A stretch of 64,000 nucleotides of DNA, taken from Eremophila alpestris peregrina. Lineage: Eukaryota; Chordata; Aves; Passeriformes; Alaudidae. A program made the translations under genes and the position numbers. The stretch is taken from NCBI GenBank assembly GCA_009792885.1, contig WMCF01000003.1:17012297-17076296 (forward strand), given 5' to 3'. The stretch's first letter is position 1, and each line of letters opens with the position of its first letter. The notes under the pieces were generated by a model. It worked only from the letters and a program-made list of their open reading frames with translations, did not search any database and was not told where the DNA came from. This document shows positions 10,800 to 24,250 of the stretch, one piece after another.

Positions 10800-12756
10800 A
10801 CAAGTTACCCATAAAATGGGACAAATGTGGTTTTTTTCCTATAGTGTGTCCTGCAGGAGCTCTGGCATGGATATGCTGTGTGTTCCCCTTGGTGCTGCAC
10901 AAGCACTGCAGCCAGGCAGACATTGCTGAGATTCCCAGCCTGCTCCTGGTGACTCATCCCAGCCCAGCAGTTGTGTGGGGGTGCACTTGAAATTATCCTA
11001 TTTACTCATTTTCCTGGAAGACTACAGGAGTACCCACTACACTCTGCTGGCAATAGATACAGCAGATGGAGCAGAGTTTGACTTGTACAGCAGACTTCAC
11101 CTCAGCAAGGCAGAAATATGGGGTGCACTTCAGCTGATGGAAGATCCCCATGGGAGAGGAGTTTGAGAAAGAAGTCCCAGTGAGTCAGTCCCCTTCCCAC
11201 TTTGTCCCCATCCTAGGAAGCAACGACACAAGCTTATGAGCTGGTTGCTCAGAAAGCCCTTTAATCTTCCTGACCTGCTGCCTTCTCACCATTTCAGCTC
11301 CCTTAAGGCTGCTGAGCTCCTCCTTGTGTCAATCTTGGCCATCACTTCCTGCCTCTCCAGCATGCTTGGGTAACAGCCTGGAATACAGGATCATTGCCTT
11401 AAGATACCACTTCCATCAGGGATGCAATTCATGATTGTCACAGAGGGGGATACCATCATCCATAGTAGGCTCATTACTGCCAACAGCAGTGATGATGGGA
11501 GACTTGAAATTGCAGTCAGAGCACAAGAGCACAAAGTGTTAACCTCAAACATGCTGGAGGCAACCTCTCCCTGCTTCAGTCACATCCTGAGAGTTCACAT
11601 ACCAGATGACCCACCCTCGTCAGGTGGGGGCCATGCACCAATTCCACAGTTTTACAAGGAACTTCAAAGCACGGTGCAGAGTCTGCGTGGGCCTAGTGAA
11701 GGGGTGATTTTGCTTCCAACAGGAAGCATTTTTCTATCCCCTTGGCTAAATTGTAAATTTAAAAGCAAACACAAATTGCAACTGGCTGTTTTCAACATCA
11801 CATGCCAAAGAACTGTCAGGGTCTGTGATACCACACAGAAGTAGTGCCCAATATTAGAGATGGAAAATTAATTTCTATTAGCCTATGAGCCTGTCATTCC
11901 TGGGCAAAGATGTTTTTGATGAACTATTTCTTCTGGTGTTAACAAATTACCCGCAAGTAGATTGCAGTATCTCCAAGATTTACTAACTATTTGAATATAA
12001 TTGCCAAATATCTACTTGCCAGAGAGTTATTCCTAGGGAAATTGTTAATCTGCAGCTCATTCACAGAGTTAGCTACTGACATTGGATAATTGAAGTGCAA
12101 GGAGCTATGTTTAGTTTTGCCTGGACATTCAACTCACTTGGTATTGTCTCTGCCACCCAAGAATATGGGTACAACTGTTACAGTGGGGTTTGCTCAATCT
12201 TTCTTTGATATTTGTTTTAACTCTACCTTCCAGAAAAAGTCTTCTAAGTCACGTTCTAATTCAAAATATTTCTGGAAAGAAAAGGAATGTGAACACAGTC
12301 CAACCTAAATAATTGTTTATTAATTTGCTGAAAAACTCTAGTCAGTGTCAGTCTCTGTACTTCAGATGTAGGTGATATATGGGCCTGTATCCAGCTGCAG
12401 GGTAGGTGCCTACAGTATTTGTGCAGCTAAAACTTCTATGAAAGTTGCTGAGTCTCTCCTTGTTTGGGCAAAATCAGCAAGCCTGTATTTCAGCCTTGCC
12501 ACCCAACTGTTTTTTCATTCAGACAGATGATTGTATCTTAAGGCTACTAGAAATAGCCAATCCATAATTAAAAGGCTGCTGGGTTTAATGTACAGGCCTA
12601 CCACTCACTTTAAAGGCTTAGAATAAATCAAACTGCATTTTCTTGCCACTGGCTAGCACTTCATTTCTTTGAGAGTTGGCATTGCTCCAACACTCAATTT
12701 CTAGGTGGAAAAGAGCAATTGCTGGCCCCCTGGACTTCATGGAAGATGTGGTTCAT

Positions 12757-12760
<4 letters not shown>
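10800..12760. other. Intergenic DNA, nothing distinctive
   Basis: There is no gene, repeat array or recognisable element. A 140-codon open frame at 11422-11844 has no domain or family resemblance and no supporting splice or promoter signals. Confidence 0.5.

Positions 12761-12787
<27 letters not shown>
12761..12787. repeat. A27 homopolymer with A-rich tail
   Basis: There are 27 consecutive A residues, followed to about 12815 by A-rich sequence with CCC and AAAC words. It could be the tail of an old retroposed copy, but no body was recognised upstream. Confidence 0.9.
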
Positions 12788-12815
12788 GCAAAACCCAAAC
12801 AAACAGAAAAAACCA

Positions 12816-15266
12816 TCCCAGACTGTTAAAAAGAAATAAAATATCAGGGAGTTCAATAATTTCTCTCATCTTATTCCTTCCATCCATCCTCTACTCAAAC
12901 TTAGGATAGGCACTTAAGAAGGAAAAGGACCTCTTCTCTCAGCATCTTGAGCAAAAGCATATTTTCCTTAAGTTTCTTTGGAGTTAAGACACATGTGTGT
13001 CTGGCTATGAGCTATTTCATAGCAGTGTGCATGTACTGCTCCTGTTTTCCTGGAACAGCCAAAACTAACTGACTTTAGGTATCTGATCAATTCTTGCTCC
13101 CATTTGTTAGACCAGTCATTAAAGGGATGTAAGATACAGTTTTAATTAGTGTTGTGCTGAACCAGCAGCTGAGCTGTTTGACATTGTGATCAAGTTAAGT
13201 TTCAATTAAAAGGCTGAGACCCATAGCCCTTCTCTGGCAGAGCCTCTGGCTGACCTAGACCTGCTTGGTTCCCAAAAGGACATGGCAAATCCTTTTGTTA
13301 GTACAGTCCTACCCTGCTTATCTGTGGTGTAGCTGTGAACCTAAGCTCCCCCTGCAGAGGAGCATATACCTTTCTCCTCCCTGTAGCTAGGAACAGATAT
13401 GTTTTTGTCTTGATCTCCAAAATAGATACACTTGTTGTAAATTAGGAGAGCTTTAACAGAGACTCCACAAGAAGGCCACCAGAAAGACTACTTGGCTGTT
13501 GGATAGCAGAGCTAACTTACTTATAAATGTGGAGGATGCAAATGATAGAGCTGACGGCACAGCCTCCCTGACTGGAAAAATGAGAGGAGCAGTATACCCA
13601 GAGTGATCAGTTATCCAAAACTGAAAGTATATAAGACTGTTTACCACTAACTCACAGCAAAGAATGGTGTATAATTTCCTTAGCAGTAGAGGCAAATTTT
13701 TTTCTTTAAGCTTCCCTTACCCTGGGCATATTGAAGGACTTGCCACAACTGCATGTTGCAAGGAAAATATGAATGGAACTGTTTCTACAGTGTGCACATA
13801 GCCTCTGTAGGCTCCTCCATGAGCCTTCCCCAGCAAAGGAGGGCTTTCTTCTGCTTTCTTCTTCCTAGAAGGGGAGCCAACCCTGGCCTCTCCTGGTTTT
13901 TTTAATGTATTGACCACTAGGCAGAACTAAAATGGTGAATCCTCCTCTCCATACTAGTGAAAGGGTCACACAGTTTTCACATGACTAGTGCCCACCTGGA
14001 GGTAGTGCCACTCTCCATGGCACCTGGTTTTCCTTGAGCTTCATTGGTGAGGCAATATCTAGCCCTCCTCGTCCTTGAGGATTGGCACTCACAGATATTT
14101 AGAAAACACCAGTGCATTTGCAGGGCTTCCACAATGATGCCAGCTGCACTGCCTTTGATGCCAGGAAGGCAGAGGGTGTGACTCTTGGGTGAGCTCGCTA
14201 GTGATGGCACATGTAGTGACAAGGACTGTGTGTCTGCAATCCTAAAACATTGGAAAACCCTTATTTGGTTGGCATACACTGTCAGGCAACATGATTCCAA
14301 AGAGGATTTTACCAACAAGTTTGTGATTTATTGGTTGCAATGCAACCAACTCATTTCCTCGTGGCCTCTGTGAAGGCAGCAGGCACTGAACCTTCCCTAT
14401 AAGAAGTAATATATTTAATGTTATTAAAACATGCATATTTTAAAAATTTCATTATTAAATGGGTATTTTACTGGTGTATGCAAATAATTTCAAACCCTGA
14501 AACCAATGTACTTGTTATTGGTCACCGCAGAAAGAGGTCATGATTGGGTGCTGTCTGGCTGGACTGTGTACTCAGTAGGTACCACCTGAGTACAGCCTCC
14601 ATGAATAGTGGCCTTCTTTCCTGTGCTGATGAAACTGGCTGGTGGCAGAGGCAGCATTGTACAAGAATGTAATCTGCAGTAACATGCCAACAGCCTGGAT
14701 TGGTCAGATTTATGAAGTCATAATTTGATTTAGGAATTTGTATCCTGGAATACAGCAAAACCCTAAAATGAAGATTGTGATTGTGGACACTTTTGTATAA
14801 CCCAGAGCTTCAACTGTGCTGCAGGTTATGGAGAAATGCTTGTTTCACCTGAGCATCCTGGAGGAGGTTGTGAGAGCTGATCTCTAGATACTGTTTGGGT
14901 GCCTGTGCTACCTGAACCACTCAGCAGAGACTGGCCTCTCCAAGTCATGTCCTAGTATGCTCTCTCTTCCCTGTGGAAGCATTTCAAACAAGAAGTTGCT
15001 TATTATTTCTGAGATTATCCTTAGGGTGATTAATGTGTTTATTCTATTAGAAGAATAAATTTAGCCCTGTTGGAGGCTGACACAGATTTAGGGAGTTCCT
15101 CTGAATAAGTGGCACAGGTTTCCAAGGAGGTGCAGAGATCAATTCAATTATAAATAAAAGTTCTGTCAGTGGCACTGCTTATGCAAAAAAACCTGTGCCA
15201 GATCTCACCACCTTTCACACACATCCCCCCCCCTAAGATACCCAAAGAAAATACCACCATAACAAA
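12816..15266. other. Intergenic AT-rich DNA
   Basis: No gene or identifiable element is visible. The stretch at 14400-14480 is particularly AT-rich (TTAAT, ATTAAA words). Confidence 0.5.
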
Positions 15267-15315
15267 CCCCCCCCCCCCCCCCCCCCCCTTCCCCCCCCCC
15301 CCCCCCCCCCCCCCC
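15267..15315. repeat. C22-TT-C25 homopolymer tract
   Basis: Twenty-two C residues (15267-15288), two T, then twenty-five C (15291-15315) make a 49-base pyrimidine tract. The other strand is a pure G run that can form G-quadruplexes, and the C strand an i-motif. Exact length may be unreliable because sequencers slip on such runs. Confidence 0.9.
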
Positions 15316-17600
15316 AATCACAAACATAAGCTGGCAAATCATGTGAGAAGCTGTGCAGGGGAAAAAATTACATTCAGGTGGTGGTCCAGATGGTGCCAAT
15401 TTTGAGGAAGACATGTAAGTGCATAATTGAGCCCTGCATGCTCCGAGGCATGAAGGGCAGTCCACTGCTGCCAGCACAGGGACCAGCAGAGCAGCAGCCA
15501 TGCATGAGGTATCAGGGGGAGGCCCAGATAAGAGGTTCACCAGGAAGCTTCACTGCAAAAACATCTGATTTATATTTCCTTATCCCTCTAGTTTTCCACT
15601 GGCTTTCTCTTGCTTGAGGAGGCACTTTTACTTGTTCACATCTTTGTCCAGCTGCAGCTGTAAGATAGCCCATAGGTGGGGGTCAGCATTAACATTCCTG
15701 CTGTCTCACAGCAGCCAGGCAGGGCATCAGTTTGAAATCTGCATGCACCCTAAATGCTCCATCCTTCCTTTCCCTCATCTCTCTCAAACATACTGCATCC
15801 ACATTCCTACCCAAAATGGAGCGTGGGACTTCTGAATGGGTCAGTGAGAAGCAAAAAACATCTTTAGAGCTTCACATCCAAACAGAAAGCCAGCTAAATG
15901 AGGAGCTGACATGGTACCAAAACAGAAGCCACCATTTCTGCAAAACCCTTGTACATTATGTAGGGATGAAGTTCCAGGAAGAAATTTTAAAAGCACCCAG
16001 GGAGACTGGAGGACTTCTTAGTGTCAGTGCCCACTTCACTGGGCCTTTTCCCATCCAGTTGCTTTTGCAAATAGGCAACACACATGTCTGAGCGAGAAAA
16101 TAACAATGCTTACATTTTTGTAAAGAGAAAAGGTAGGAATTTGCTCATTGATATTTTCTTCTAAATTTATACATGTATTCATTTTGATCCTTTATAAATA
16201 GCTTTTTTGAGTAAAATTACAGTAAAAATAGGAAAATCTCAGCAAATACAATAGCAGAAGCCTGTGCTTCAGGACTCAACCTCCTGCAACTCTGATCATA
16301 ACCCAACAACTTTTCTCCACAGACAGAAGTTCACTTCTGGTCTGAAGCTTTGTTGTGCCTCCTTACATATCCTGTCTTATCCGAGTGGCTAATAGCAAGG
16401 TCTAGGAGTAAAATGCATTCAAGAACAATTTTGGTTTTTTAATGCAGCCACTCTGTCACCCATCTGCCTCTGTTGGAACAAGATACATCATCCAATAGGA
16501 TGAACAAAGCACTTCCCTCCTAAGTAGGAGAAGGAAGTTCAGTCAAGGTAGAAATGGTTCATCATCGCTAGGAAATAGAGAAATCTTGAAATTTCACTTC
16601 TCAGACTACTTAAAAAGCATAATAAAAAATATAAAAAAATTATCACTTAACTAAGGTGTTGATTATTGTCAGCTCCTGACAAGGAGTTGTAAGTTCCTGA
16701 CATGGAAAATCAGTTTTTCCTGTTCTGATTGCCACCATGGCTCACTCAATCCATCATCTTTGCTGAGTTTGGCTAACTCATTCCATAGTCACTCAGGAAT
16801 GAGCAATGATATGGAAAAATGCAGCATGTAATGGAAACTGTGTCCTGTCACCTCATGTGGGCTGGTGCCAAGGAGGCTGCTAATTATAGCCTGATATGTA
16901 AATACTCCTGGAAGATGATTGTACTTATTTGGACTAGTGCAATATTAATTAAATACTTTGATTATTTCTGAGATAGACTTTGGGAAAGAGGGGGAGATGT
17001 TGTCAATCTTTTAACTGCTGAGAATGAAGTTGTCTTCCTTAGAAACTGCAGCAGAAGACTATGTCTGAATTTTCCTCCCTCTTTTCTCTGTCCTGCCTTT
17101 GACCTACTCTTTTGAGAGCTCTGATCATTTGTCTGCTTGCTCTTGGTCTCCCCAGGCTCTATGCCCATGCCAGTTCCTCAAGATCATAACTCACTTGCCT
17201 CCTCAAGCAGGGAGAAGCCTAAATGGCAGGGTGAGGAAGAGCTTCTGGCAGGGAACCAGGGTGGCTGTTGTCTGAGCCAGAGCCCTGGCTTTCCAGCCTT
17301 TTGCACTCACAAAATTTCCAGCCCAGAAATGGCCAGCTTCCAGCTCCTACACTGGGTTCCCCATGCAAGTACCAACACAAAATCATGGCTCAAGCTGCCT
17401 TGAAATGGGAGCGGGAAGGGGAAGCTGGTGCAACCCAGAAGCGTCAGGACCACCTCATCAAAAAACTGCTGAAAACTTTGGTGTGTCCGGAAACATCAGG
17501 ACAAGATGCCACTGCCTGTCTGACTCGTCCCTAGGAGTAAACAAACACCAGTGGCAATGACAAGAGCAGGAGGTGCAGTGGAGCCAAGGAAAATACTCTT
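15316..17600. other. Intergenic DNA
   Basis: There is no supported gene. The region 16600-16660 is very AT-rich, and 16700-17000 holds TAATTA-type words. Several short frames here have no recognisable product. Confidence 0.5.
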
Positions 17601-17605
17601 GGCTT

Positions 17606-17632
17606 TTTACTTTGTGCAAGACACAAAGTAAA
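17606..17632. repeat. Perfect 11-bp hairpin
   Basis: TTTACTTTGTG (17606-17616) pairs perfectly with CACAAAGTAAA (17622-17632) across a 5-base loop. The stem can be lengthened by a GC pair and further imperfect pairs on both sides. It is too short by itself to claim a microRNA precursor. Confidence 0.6.
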
Positions 17633-17959
17633 GCTAAGGCTGGGCTCAGCTTCAGGCTGTCCAGGACTGATGAATGTTTCACAGAGTTTGCAGGGCGCAG
17701 GGAGCCCCGGGCTGCCTTACAGGCAAGTCCTCTCAGGTGGAGGCAGGCTGCAGTCAGCACTGGCCCAGGGTGTTGGGCAGAGCAGACTGCTCAGCCCAGA
17801 GCTTGGCTTCCCAGCAAGTCTTGGGCCACATTTCAAATGAGCTTGTTGTTACCTTCTGAACAGCTCAACAGGAGGTGTTGAGCTGTTGAGTCCAGCAATA
17901 TCTTTCAGTGACCTTGGGGACAGTGTTTTCCAGCAAGTTTTGCATTTCAAGTGAGCCAA

Positions 17960-18070
17960 AGCTTTGTGTTGAATGACTCCTCTGTTACACTGTGTGGCCT
18001 TGGGACAGTCACATGGTTGTGCATTCAGCACAAAGTGAACCTGCTGTTCCTGTGCCACACCACAGTATCC
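17960..18070 (+). mobile_element. Possible old MIR-type SINE fragment
   Basis: The phrase ACTGTGTGGCCTTGGGACAG followed by TCAC (about 17988-18012) resembles the MIR core known from mammals and other amniotes, and AACCT...CTGTGCC follows after an apparent insertion. The match is short and partly broken, so this is a tentative call. Confidence 0.3.
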
Positions 18071-20455
18071 CTCACTCTCTTTCTCCATGGAGTGCCCAGG
18101 CAGTGTTCCCTGCTTTGCACATGTGCAGCACCAGAAAAGCCTGCAGCATGGAGGAGCCAAAGTCTTGCACCTCCCAGGGATTTTGTGCCTGGAGGAGATC
18201 CTGCTCATTTACACATGGTTGAACAGGCAACTGGCACTGTTCTGGCAGTACCAAAACCAGCTCTTCTGGTTGTCATCAACATACTTGAATAGGGGGTACT
18301 GAGGGGGAGCTGGACCCAATGCCTCTGCAGAGATCATCACAGCTCTGCTGTACCCAAGAAACAACACTGGTCTCCCGTTCACCTTTTCATTACAGTTTGT
18401 AGGACTGGGAAATTCAATCTCTTGTCTGGAGCAGACAAGTAAGAGATGGTTGTGGGTCAGAGCTGCCAGTAATGCCACTAATGCACTCTCAAGGACTCTT
18501 CACAGCTGCATAGCATCATCTTCAAGATAAGGGGAAAGGGCAAGTGTTATTTCTGCCCCAGGAAGGCAGAAGACATTAAATCAACATACTGAGAGCTGAT
18601 GAGAAACAATAGAGGCATCAGGACAGCAGAGAGAAAGGGAGGGTTATGAGACCTGGATGCTGTGGGCCCAAGAGGCAGAGAGACATGCATGCTAATTTCT
18701 TCTTCCTCCTGCAGTCCTAAGGCTCACCATGTGCTACTGGGCCATTGACTGTAAAAGTAGTGCTGCTGGGAAAGGATGGTGCTATGCCACTGCCAGCTGT
18801 ACCCCTGTGAGAGGTGGGGTGCCAAGTTCCCCTGCTGTGGCAGGATTTCCAGCTAGGAGACACACTGGCTGAGGGATGGCTGCAGACTTCCCTCACCCCC
18901 CACAGGAAGGACTAGCTCTGGAGGCTGTTGCTGAGGAGGGGGACACATTTTTGTGCAGGCAGCAGAAGCTCTTCCTCTGGATTGCAGCTTTGCCAATACC
19001 CAAGGCAAAGGGGCACAGAACTGCTCCCTCTCACTGTGTTGAAGAGCTCAGATCTTGCTCCAGACAGTTTCCTTGGAGTGTATTCCCTGGACAGCAGTGC
19101 CTTCATCAACACCCCCTTGAAAACACTGAAGATGTGCAGGTTCTTCGTACGTGTCTGTATGTGAGTGAGAGCAGGACAAAGCACAGGAAAGCAGTTACAG
19201 GCCAAAGACAAAAGCCCAGGCTCAGAAGGAGGTGAAGAAACACCAGGTATAAGCTTGGAGATGCTGTGCTAATCCTAAATGCCTCAAATGGGGAGGTGGA
19301 GGGGAAGAAAGGTTTTTTCCACGTAGTCCTTTTCAGGGAAGAACAGCCTGATTTTGATGGCTGGACTTGAAATTAAAGGGTTACAGCCTCTCTTGGAGGC
19401 AAGTGAAAACACAAATTGATCAAAGATGCCATTTTTTACCGATAACTTCTTTGTTCAGAGGCACTAGCCACTCATCATGCTGATTGTCTCACTGCATAAT
19501 CACCATTGGCAGCTTCCCTCGCCCTCTCTTAAAGATCCTCTGCATGGATTTTTTTTCTTTGCAAATGCATTTCCAGGGACAATAAGAAAGTTGCAGCATA
19601 AATTAAACAAGATGCCTGGAGACTCTGAATCAAAAATAATGTAGGGGAATCTCTGAGTGAGAAGGGAAGAAAGAGGGAAGCTAAATGCACTACCTGCCTG
19701 CTGGCTTCTCCCTTGCTATGCTCACACCAATTAAGTGTAGCAGCACAGACAGGGTGGCCAGGGGAGCACCTTTGCACAGAGATGCTAATTTGTTCACAGG
19801 CTTTAGCACACAATTAATGAAAGTGCTGCTGTACACATTCCCAAAGCCAAAGAAGGAACATTTGGAGGCACAGAGAGTGGTAAGGGTACGCACATGCCTG
19901 GATCAAAGGCAAGCTGGATTTAGGGAAGATTTGCACTGCTCACCTGGCACTTGCCATTAGGATCACCAGTCACTATAAATTTAAGTCTTCTTTCATAATT
20001 CAAAACTTTTTGCTGCCATTACAAAATAAGCAGAGGGGAGAAGAAACTTTTAAAGGCAGGTGAAAGAAGTGCCTGGGTATTGAACTTAAATCCAGGAGAA
20101 ATGGGCCTCATGAGTTTGACACAGAGTCCTAATGTCAATATGGTAGAGAGAGGACGATACCCATTTTCATAGTAAATACTGGTGATAACAGGTAGATGGA
20201 TGGATAGAGAGGCAGAGTCTACTCCCCCTCTACTCTTCCCCTTTATTAGCTTAAATGTTAGGATTTTTAAAGGATAGGAGCACGCAGAAACTAAATGCTC
20301 ACTCTCAAAATGAAGCTGACATGAGCCTCTGGCTTTGAGGATGGATTAGTTTGAAGGCATAGTAGGCACAAAATGAGACCAGTGAGGGCTGGCAGTGGAA
20401 TTCCCAATAGGGACAGGTTCCTTTAAAACACAGATTAAACAGGGAGGAAATGCAG
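18071..20455. other. Intergenic DNA
   Basis: No gene is supported. A good-looking + strand acceptor (TTCTTCCTCCTGCAG, ending at about 18715) leads into sequence with an early stop in two of three frames and no recognisable peptide. Nothing else distinctive is seen. Confidence 0.45.
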
Positions 20456-20469
20456 AGTATATGAATATG

Positions 20470-20570
20470 AATTGATGCTGGGCCTTGCCTGGTCTCGCTT
20501 CATTTGACAAAGCGCATTTCCTTATTGCATGTCAATTATTTACATTATTTAAATATGTATCATCAGATGA
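20470..20570. promoter_or_regulatory. Candidate conserved regulatory block
   Basis: A compact AT-rich stretch combines a CpG-containing core (CAAAGCGCATTT) with TTATTGCATGTCAATTATTT-type words that resemble POU and homeodomain sites. This composition is common in vertebrate conserved non-coding elements. Conservation itself cannot be seen from one sequence. Confidence 0.25.
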
Positions 20571-23008
20571 ACATGCCAGCCCTGAAACAGATACACAGAT
20601 GCACATGGAAACACACCCATGCAGGAGGGCAGGAGGAAAGGAGTCACACACCAGTCTATCGGGCAGATAATGAGTGGACACTCCTGTGCCCAGTGAGTTG
20701 TGAGGCACAGGCAGCCCTTTGCCCAGTCCCTGTGCTGCCCCTGCAGAAGAGTGAGCTCTCCTCAGAATAATTTGAATGCAGGCTCTGCTCAGCGCTGTGG
20801 GAATGTCAGCACCCGGCAGGAGCCCCGCTCCTCACTGGTGCCTCTGCTAATCTCAAGTACGTGAAACTGCTTGTCGGCAAGATAGTTATTCCTCTTTCAT
20901 CCACACAAGTTCACAGCAAAGGAAGCACAGGAGAGCTACATTTAAATTAGTTAAAATCCCTGTGCCCAGCAATTCTCCAAAGTTAGCGTTATTAGTAGAG
21001 ACGTTAGTAGTTGATATCACATTGTTCTGGCCTCTACCAACGTGTAAAATCCTGCTCTGAAACCTCCTGAGACAAAGTTGTTTTCCTTACGTGATTCTCA
21101 TTCTTACAAGGAATTTCTGTCCATGGCTTCTGGTCCAGGTGTATGAAGGCATGGCACAGGCTTTGCAGCAAGCACTGCCACCTCTCAGTTCTGCTATTTG
21201 CCTCTAACTCCTGAGGCAAAGTTGAGCTCTACTCTGAATACTCAGACCAGGCATCAGAAAAAAAACGTAGACCCAAACTTTGCAGTTTGACTTGACTGCA
21301 TGGCCTGGCTACAGAAGGAGTCAAATTTTTCCAAGAGCCATTTGTGCTCTCCGCACAAAGGCAGAGAATGCTGTGCACAGCTCTTGCACACTGAAGGTTA
21401 GGACAAGGTTGAACTATGGATATATGGACTGGCCCAAGACAAAAAGCGGATCCTCCTGAGCTTTACACTGTGCGATTCCTCTACCTCAGGCTCCTACCAT
21501 CTCTGAGAAAGTTCAGAACAGGGATGTTGACTGAATTTAGCTAGTTCTGGTGAAATGCTCCTAAAACAGCAAGTGGGATGTGGTATAACAGGTAATTTTG
21601 CTGATTATTCTACTAGTGAAAGAACATCTAAACAATTCCCCCAGCACAAAATTTGATGGGTCAGATTTTTGGCAGGTGTGAAGCATTATAGTTGATTTAG
21701 TGGAAGTACTCCAGTATGAACCAGCTGAGGTGTTTCCCAGAGAAGCTGACCAAGGCAATTCCATTTACCCTCTTGTGTTCTTGACCTGGTGCTGCCCACT
21801 GTGACAGGGGTTGCTGCAGCAGCAGCCTGAGGAGCAGCCAGCCATCCTCTACCGAAACAGCAAACCCAGGGAAGCTCTGCACAGCATGCACAGGTGATTT
21901 GCATAATCGACACAAAGCAGCTGTACAAATCCTCTCCCTGCAGTCAGGTAATCTTCCATTCCCATCTTCATCCTGCAGTCTCTTTGCTCCTACTTTCCAT
22001 CCTGTGAGGCTTCCTCCTACTCACCCATTGCCATCCTTCATTCCCACCCAGGCCCTCAGCTTCTCTTCACACCAGGAATCCAATACCTCCATTGCATCTT
22101 TCCACCTCTCTCTCTTCCACCCACCTACCTACCACTCCCACAGAAAGATCCATGAGAAATGAGAACATTTAAGTAGCAGAAATGGAAAGGAAGGGAGAGA
22201 CTTTAAAATGGTCATTACCCATCTGAGCAGCCTGCCAAACCCCCCAAGGGAAATCACAACAAAATCTGTTCCTGGAGAAACAGACCTAGATGTGGTTGTC
22301 AATATGGCCAAAACTCACAAAGTGCTTCATTGCAAACTTTCTGGGGGCTCCAAGTATCAGGAATTTGTTATCTAAATAATCTTTCATACTTTTCAGAAGG
22401 CTTCATACACCAACACGTTATTATTTAACAGTCTCTACCTTATTTCCCAAAGGCATCTCCAAGCAGCTCTCAGGGTCTGTCCATTTATGCCAATAGCCAG
22501 TTCTCCTTCTTCTCTCTCCCTTCTCACAGCACCAGCTCACTCCATCCCGTCCCTGTCAGTCCCTGGTACAAAGTCCTACCTTATCTGTCCCTTGCACCAC
22601 CTCCTGTCCCTGGGTCTTCACAGCACAGCAGCAGACTCCAACTGAGCTGGAACTGCAACCAAATCCTTCCCAGCCAGCTCACTCTTTATCACACCCAGAG
22701 CTGGGAGCACAAGGCTGTTCCCACTCATGGATAATTAACACAGCTGCAATACATCAGAGGCAAGATTACCTTTAGTACCAACTCTCTTTCCCCACACTGT
22801 CTTACCACACCTAGAGGCTACAGCTATTGGTTTCAGATGGCAACCAGGTGACAGTCATGTGTGGCATCTCAAAACACAAGGCTTTGCCTTGGACTGAGCA
22901 CTCAGCCTAGCCACAGTGGTATCTGTTCTCCCCAGGCACAACAACAACCCTCTGTGCTCCTGAGGTCGACCCAGTAAGTGAGACCAGAGGCATACTAGGT
23001 GAAACATT
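20571..23008. other. Intergenic DNA
   Basis: No gene is supported. The stretch at 21950-22180 is pyrimidine-rich (many CCATCC/CTTCC words). Nothing else distinctive was found. Confidence 0.45.
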
Positions 23009-23069
23009 AAACAAACAAACAAAACAAAACCCAAAAGAAAACAAACAAAACAAAAACCCCAAACAAGAG
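23009..23069. repeat. (AAAC)n / A-rich low-complexity tract
   Basis: AAAC and AAAAC units alternate with ACCC interruptions. Similar tracts occur at 45382-45402 and 47713-47760. No retroposon body is recognised next to it. Confidence 0.75.
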
Positions 23070-24059
23070 CAACAATTCCACCCCCAAAAAATAAAAATAA
23101 CACCACCATTTATGCTTTACATTCTGTGCAGTTACAGTAGGCCACGTCTAGAGCCAGCATGCATCTCTGTCAGTGGGCATCTCTGCCTGCTGCTGCTCAG
23201 CACCTGCAAACAGCTGGTGTGTGCCCATTTGTTGCACTGACATCTGTCCACAGCCACCTCCTTCAGCTGGAGAAGCTCAACTCCTGTTTATAAATAATTG
23301 CCCAAGCAGCTGCTGGCAGGCCTGAGGAAAAGAACTCAGGATGGTCACAGAGCAAATGCAGAGGCTTGTGCAGAGCACAGATATGTCGTGCCTGTGTCTG
23401 AGCTATATGGAGTCCTCCAGGCCCTTACAGGGGCACAACTCTCTCACTGTCAGGGGTGGCAACATGCTCAAGTCTCCCACTCATCTTACAAAATACAGAG
23501 ACAGGATGGGATGACCACCACCGTGCCTGGTAGTTCCATGGGAAAATGGCCCTGGGCCATGCCATCCCATTGGCTGAGGAGCAGAGGCTGTTTGTTTCTC
23601 TTCTCATCACCTGAACTCCACTGGTTCAGATAATTTTGAGCTCGTCTGTGGCCTTTCATCACTGTCCTTTCTTTTAAAAGCACCCCTCAGGCTCCAGTGG
23701 CTCAGGGAAGCTGCTGGGCCTGGGGCTGGCCGGGCAGTGGGCAGGATCTGACAGGGCCTTATGCTGGGGTGGGGCACTTGGCACTGGGGAGACCAAGCTG
23801 CAGCCTCCTGCCTGCTGCCTGTGTCCTGGGCAGGGGCCCACAAGGCTGAGCCTTTCTTAGGCAGAAGAAATGGAGATCCTTGCTGCTGGGTTCCAAGCCA
23901 GTGCTGCTCAGCAGTTCAGCCCAGCTCTCTGGCTGTCTGATGCACTGGGGATTAAATACACCATCATGTGTAAATCCAGTGTTTAAACAAATAATTCTCT
24001 CAGAATAACAGGCAGGCTTTTCCACATGAAGCAAAGCTGACACCTGACTTTTCACCTGA

Positions 24060-24250
24060 CTTCTCCCAGGAGAGTATTTTAATGAGGCCCACAGCTGTAA
24101 TATCACACAGAGAACATTAACAATGCTAATTACCTAAAGTTTAGCCCATGAATACTCAAACAACCATACCTTGGAGACAAATTGTTGTTTTGGCCCAAAC
24201 GAGGCAGCAATGGTTTGCACCGATGGCTTGCAAAGTGAATCAAGGCTTGT
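24060..24250. promoter_or_regulatory. Candidate regulatory block
   Basis: AT-rich words such as GCTAATTACC, ACAATGCTAAT and AAATTGTTGTTT, resembling homeodomain and SOX sites, sit close together with retained CpGs (CAAACGAGG, CACCGATGG). The block has no coding potential or repeat character. It is only a composition-based suggestion. Confidence 0.25.

Noticed and set aside
11422..11844. 140-codon open frame on the + strand
   Set aside because: No domain, no splice or promoter context. A frame of this size is expected by chance in 64 kb.
18690..18800. Strong + strand acceptor considered as an alternative RGS6 last exon
   Set aside because: In the phase RGS6 needs, a stop follows after one codon. 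The other frames give unrecognised peptide.
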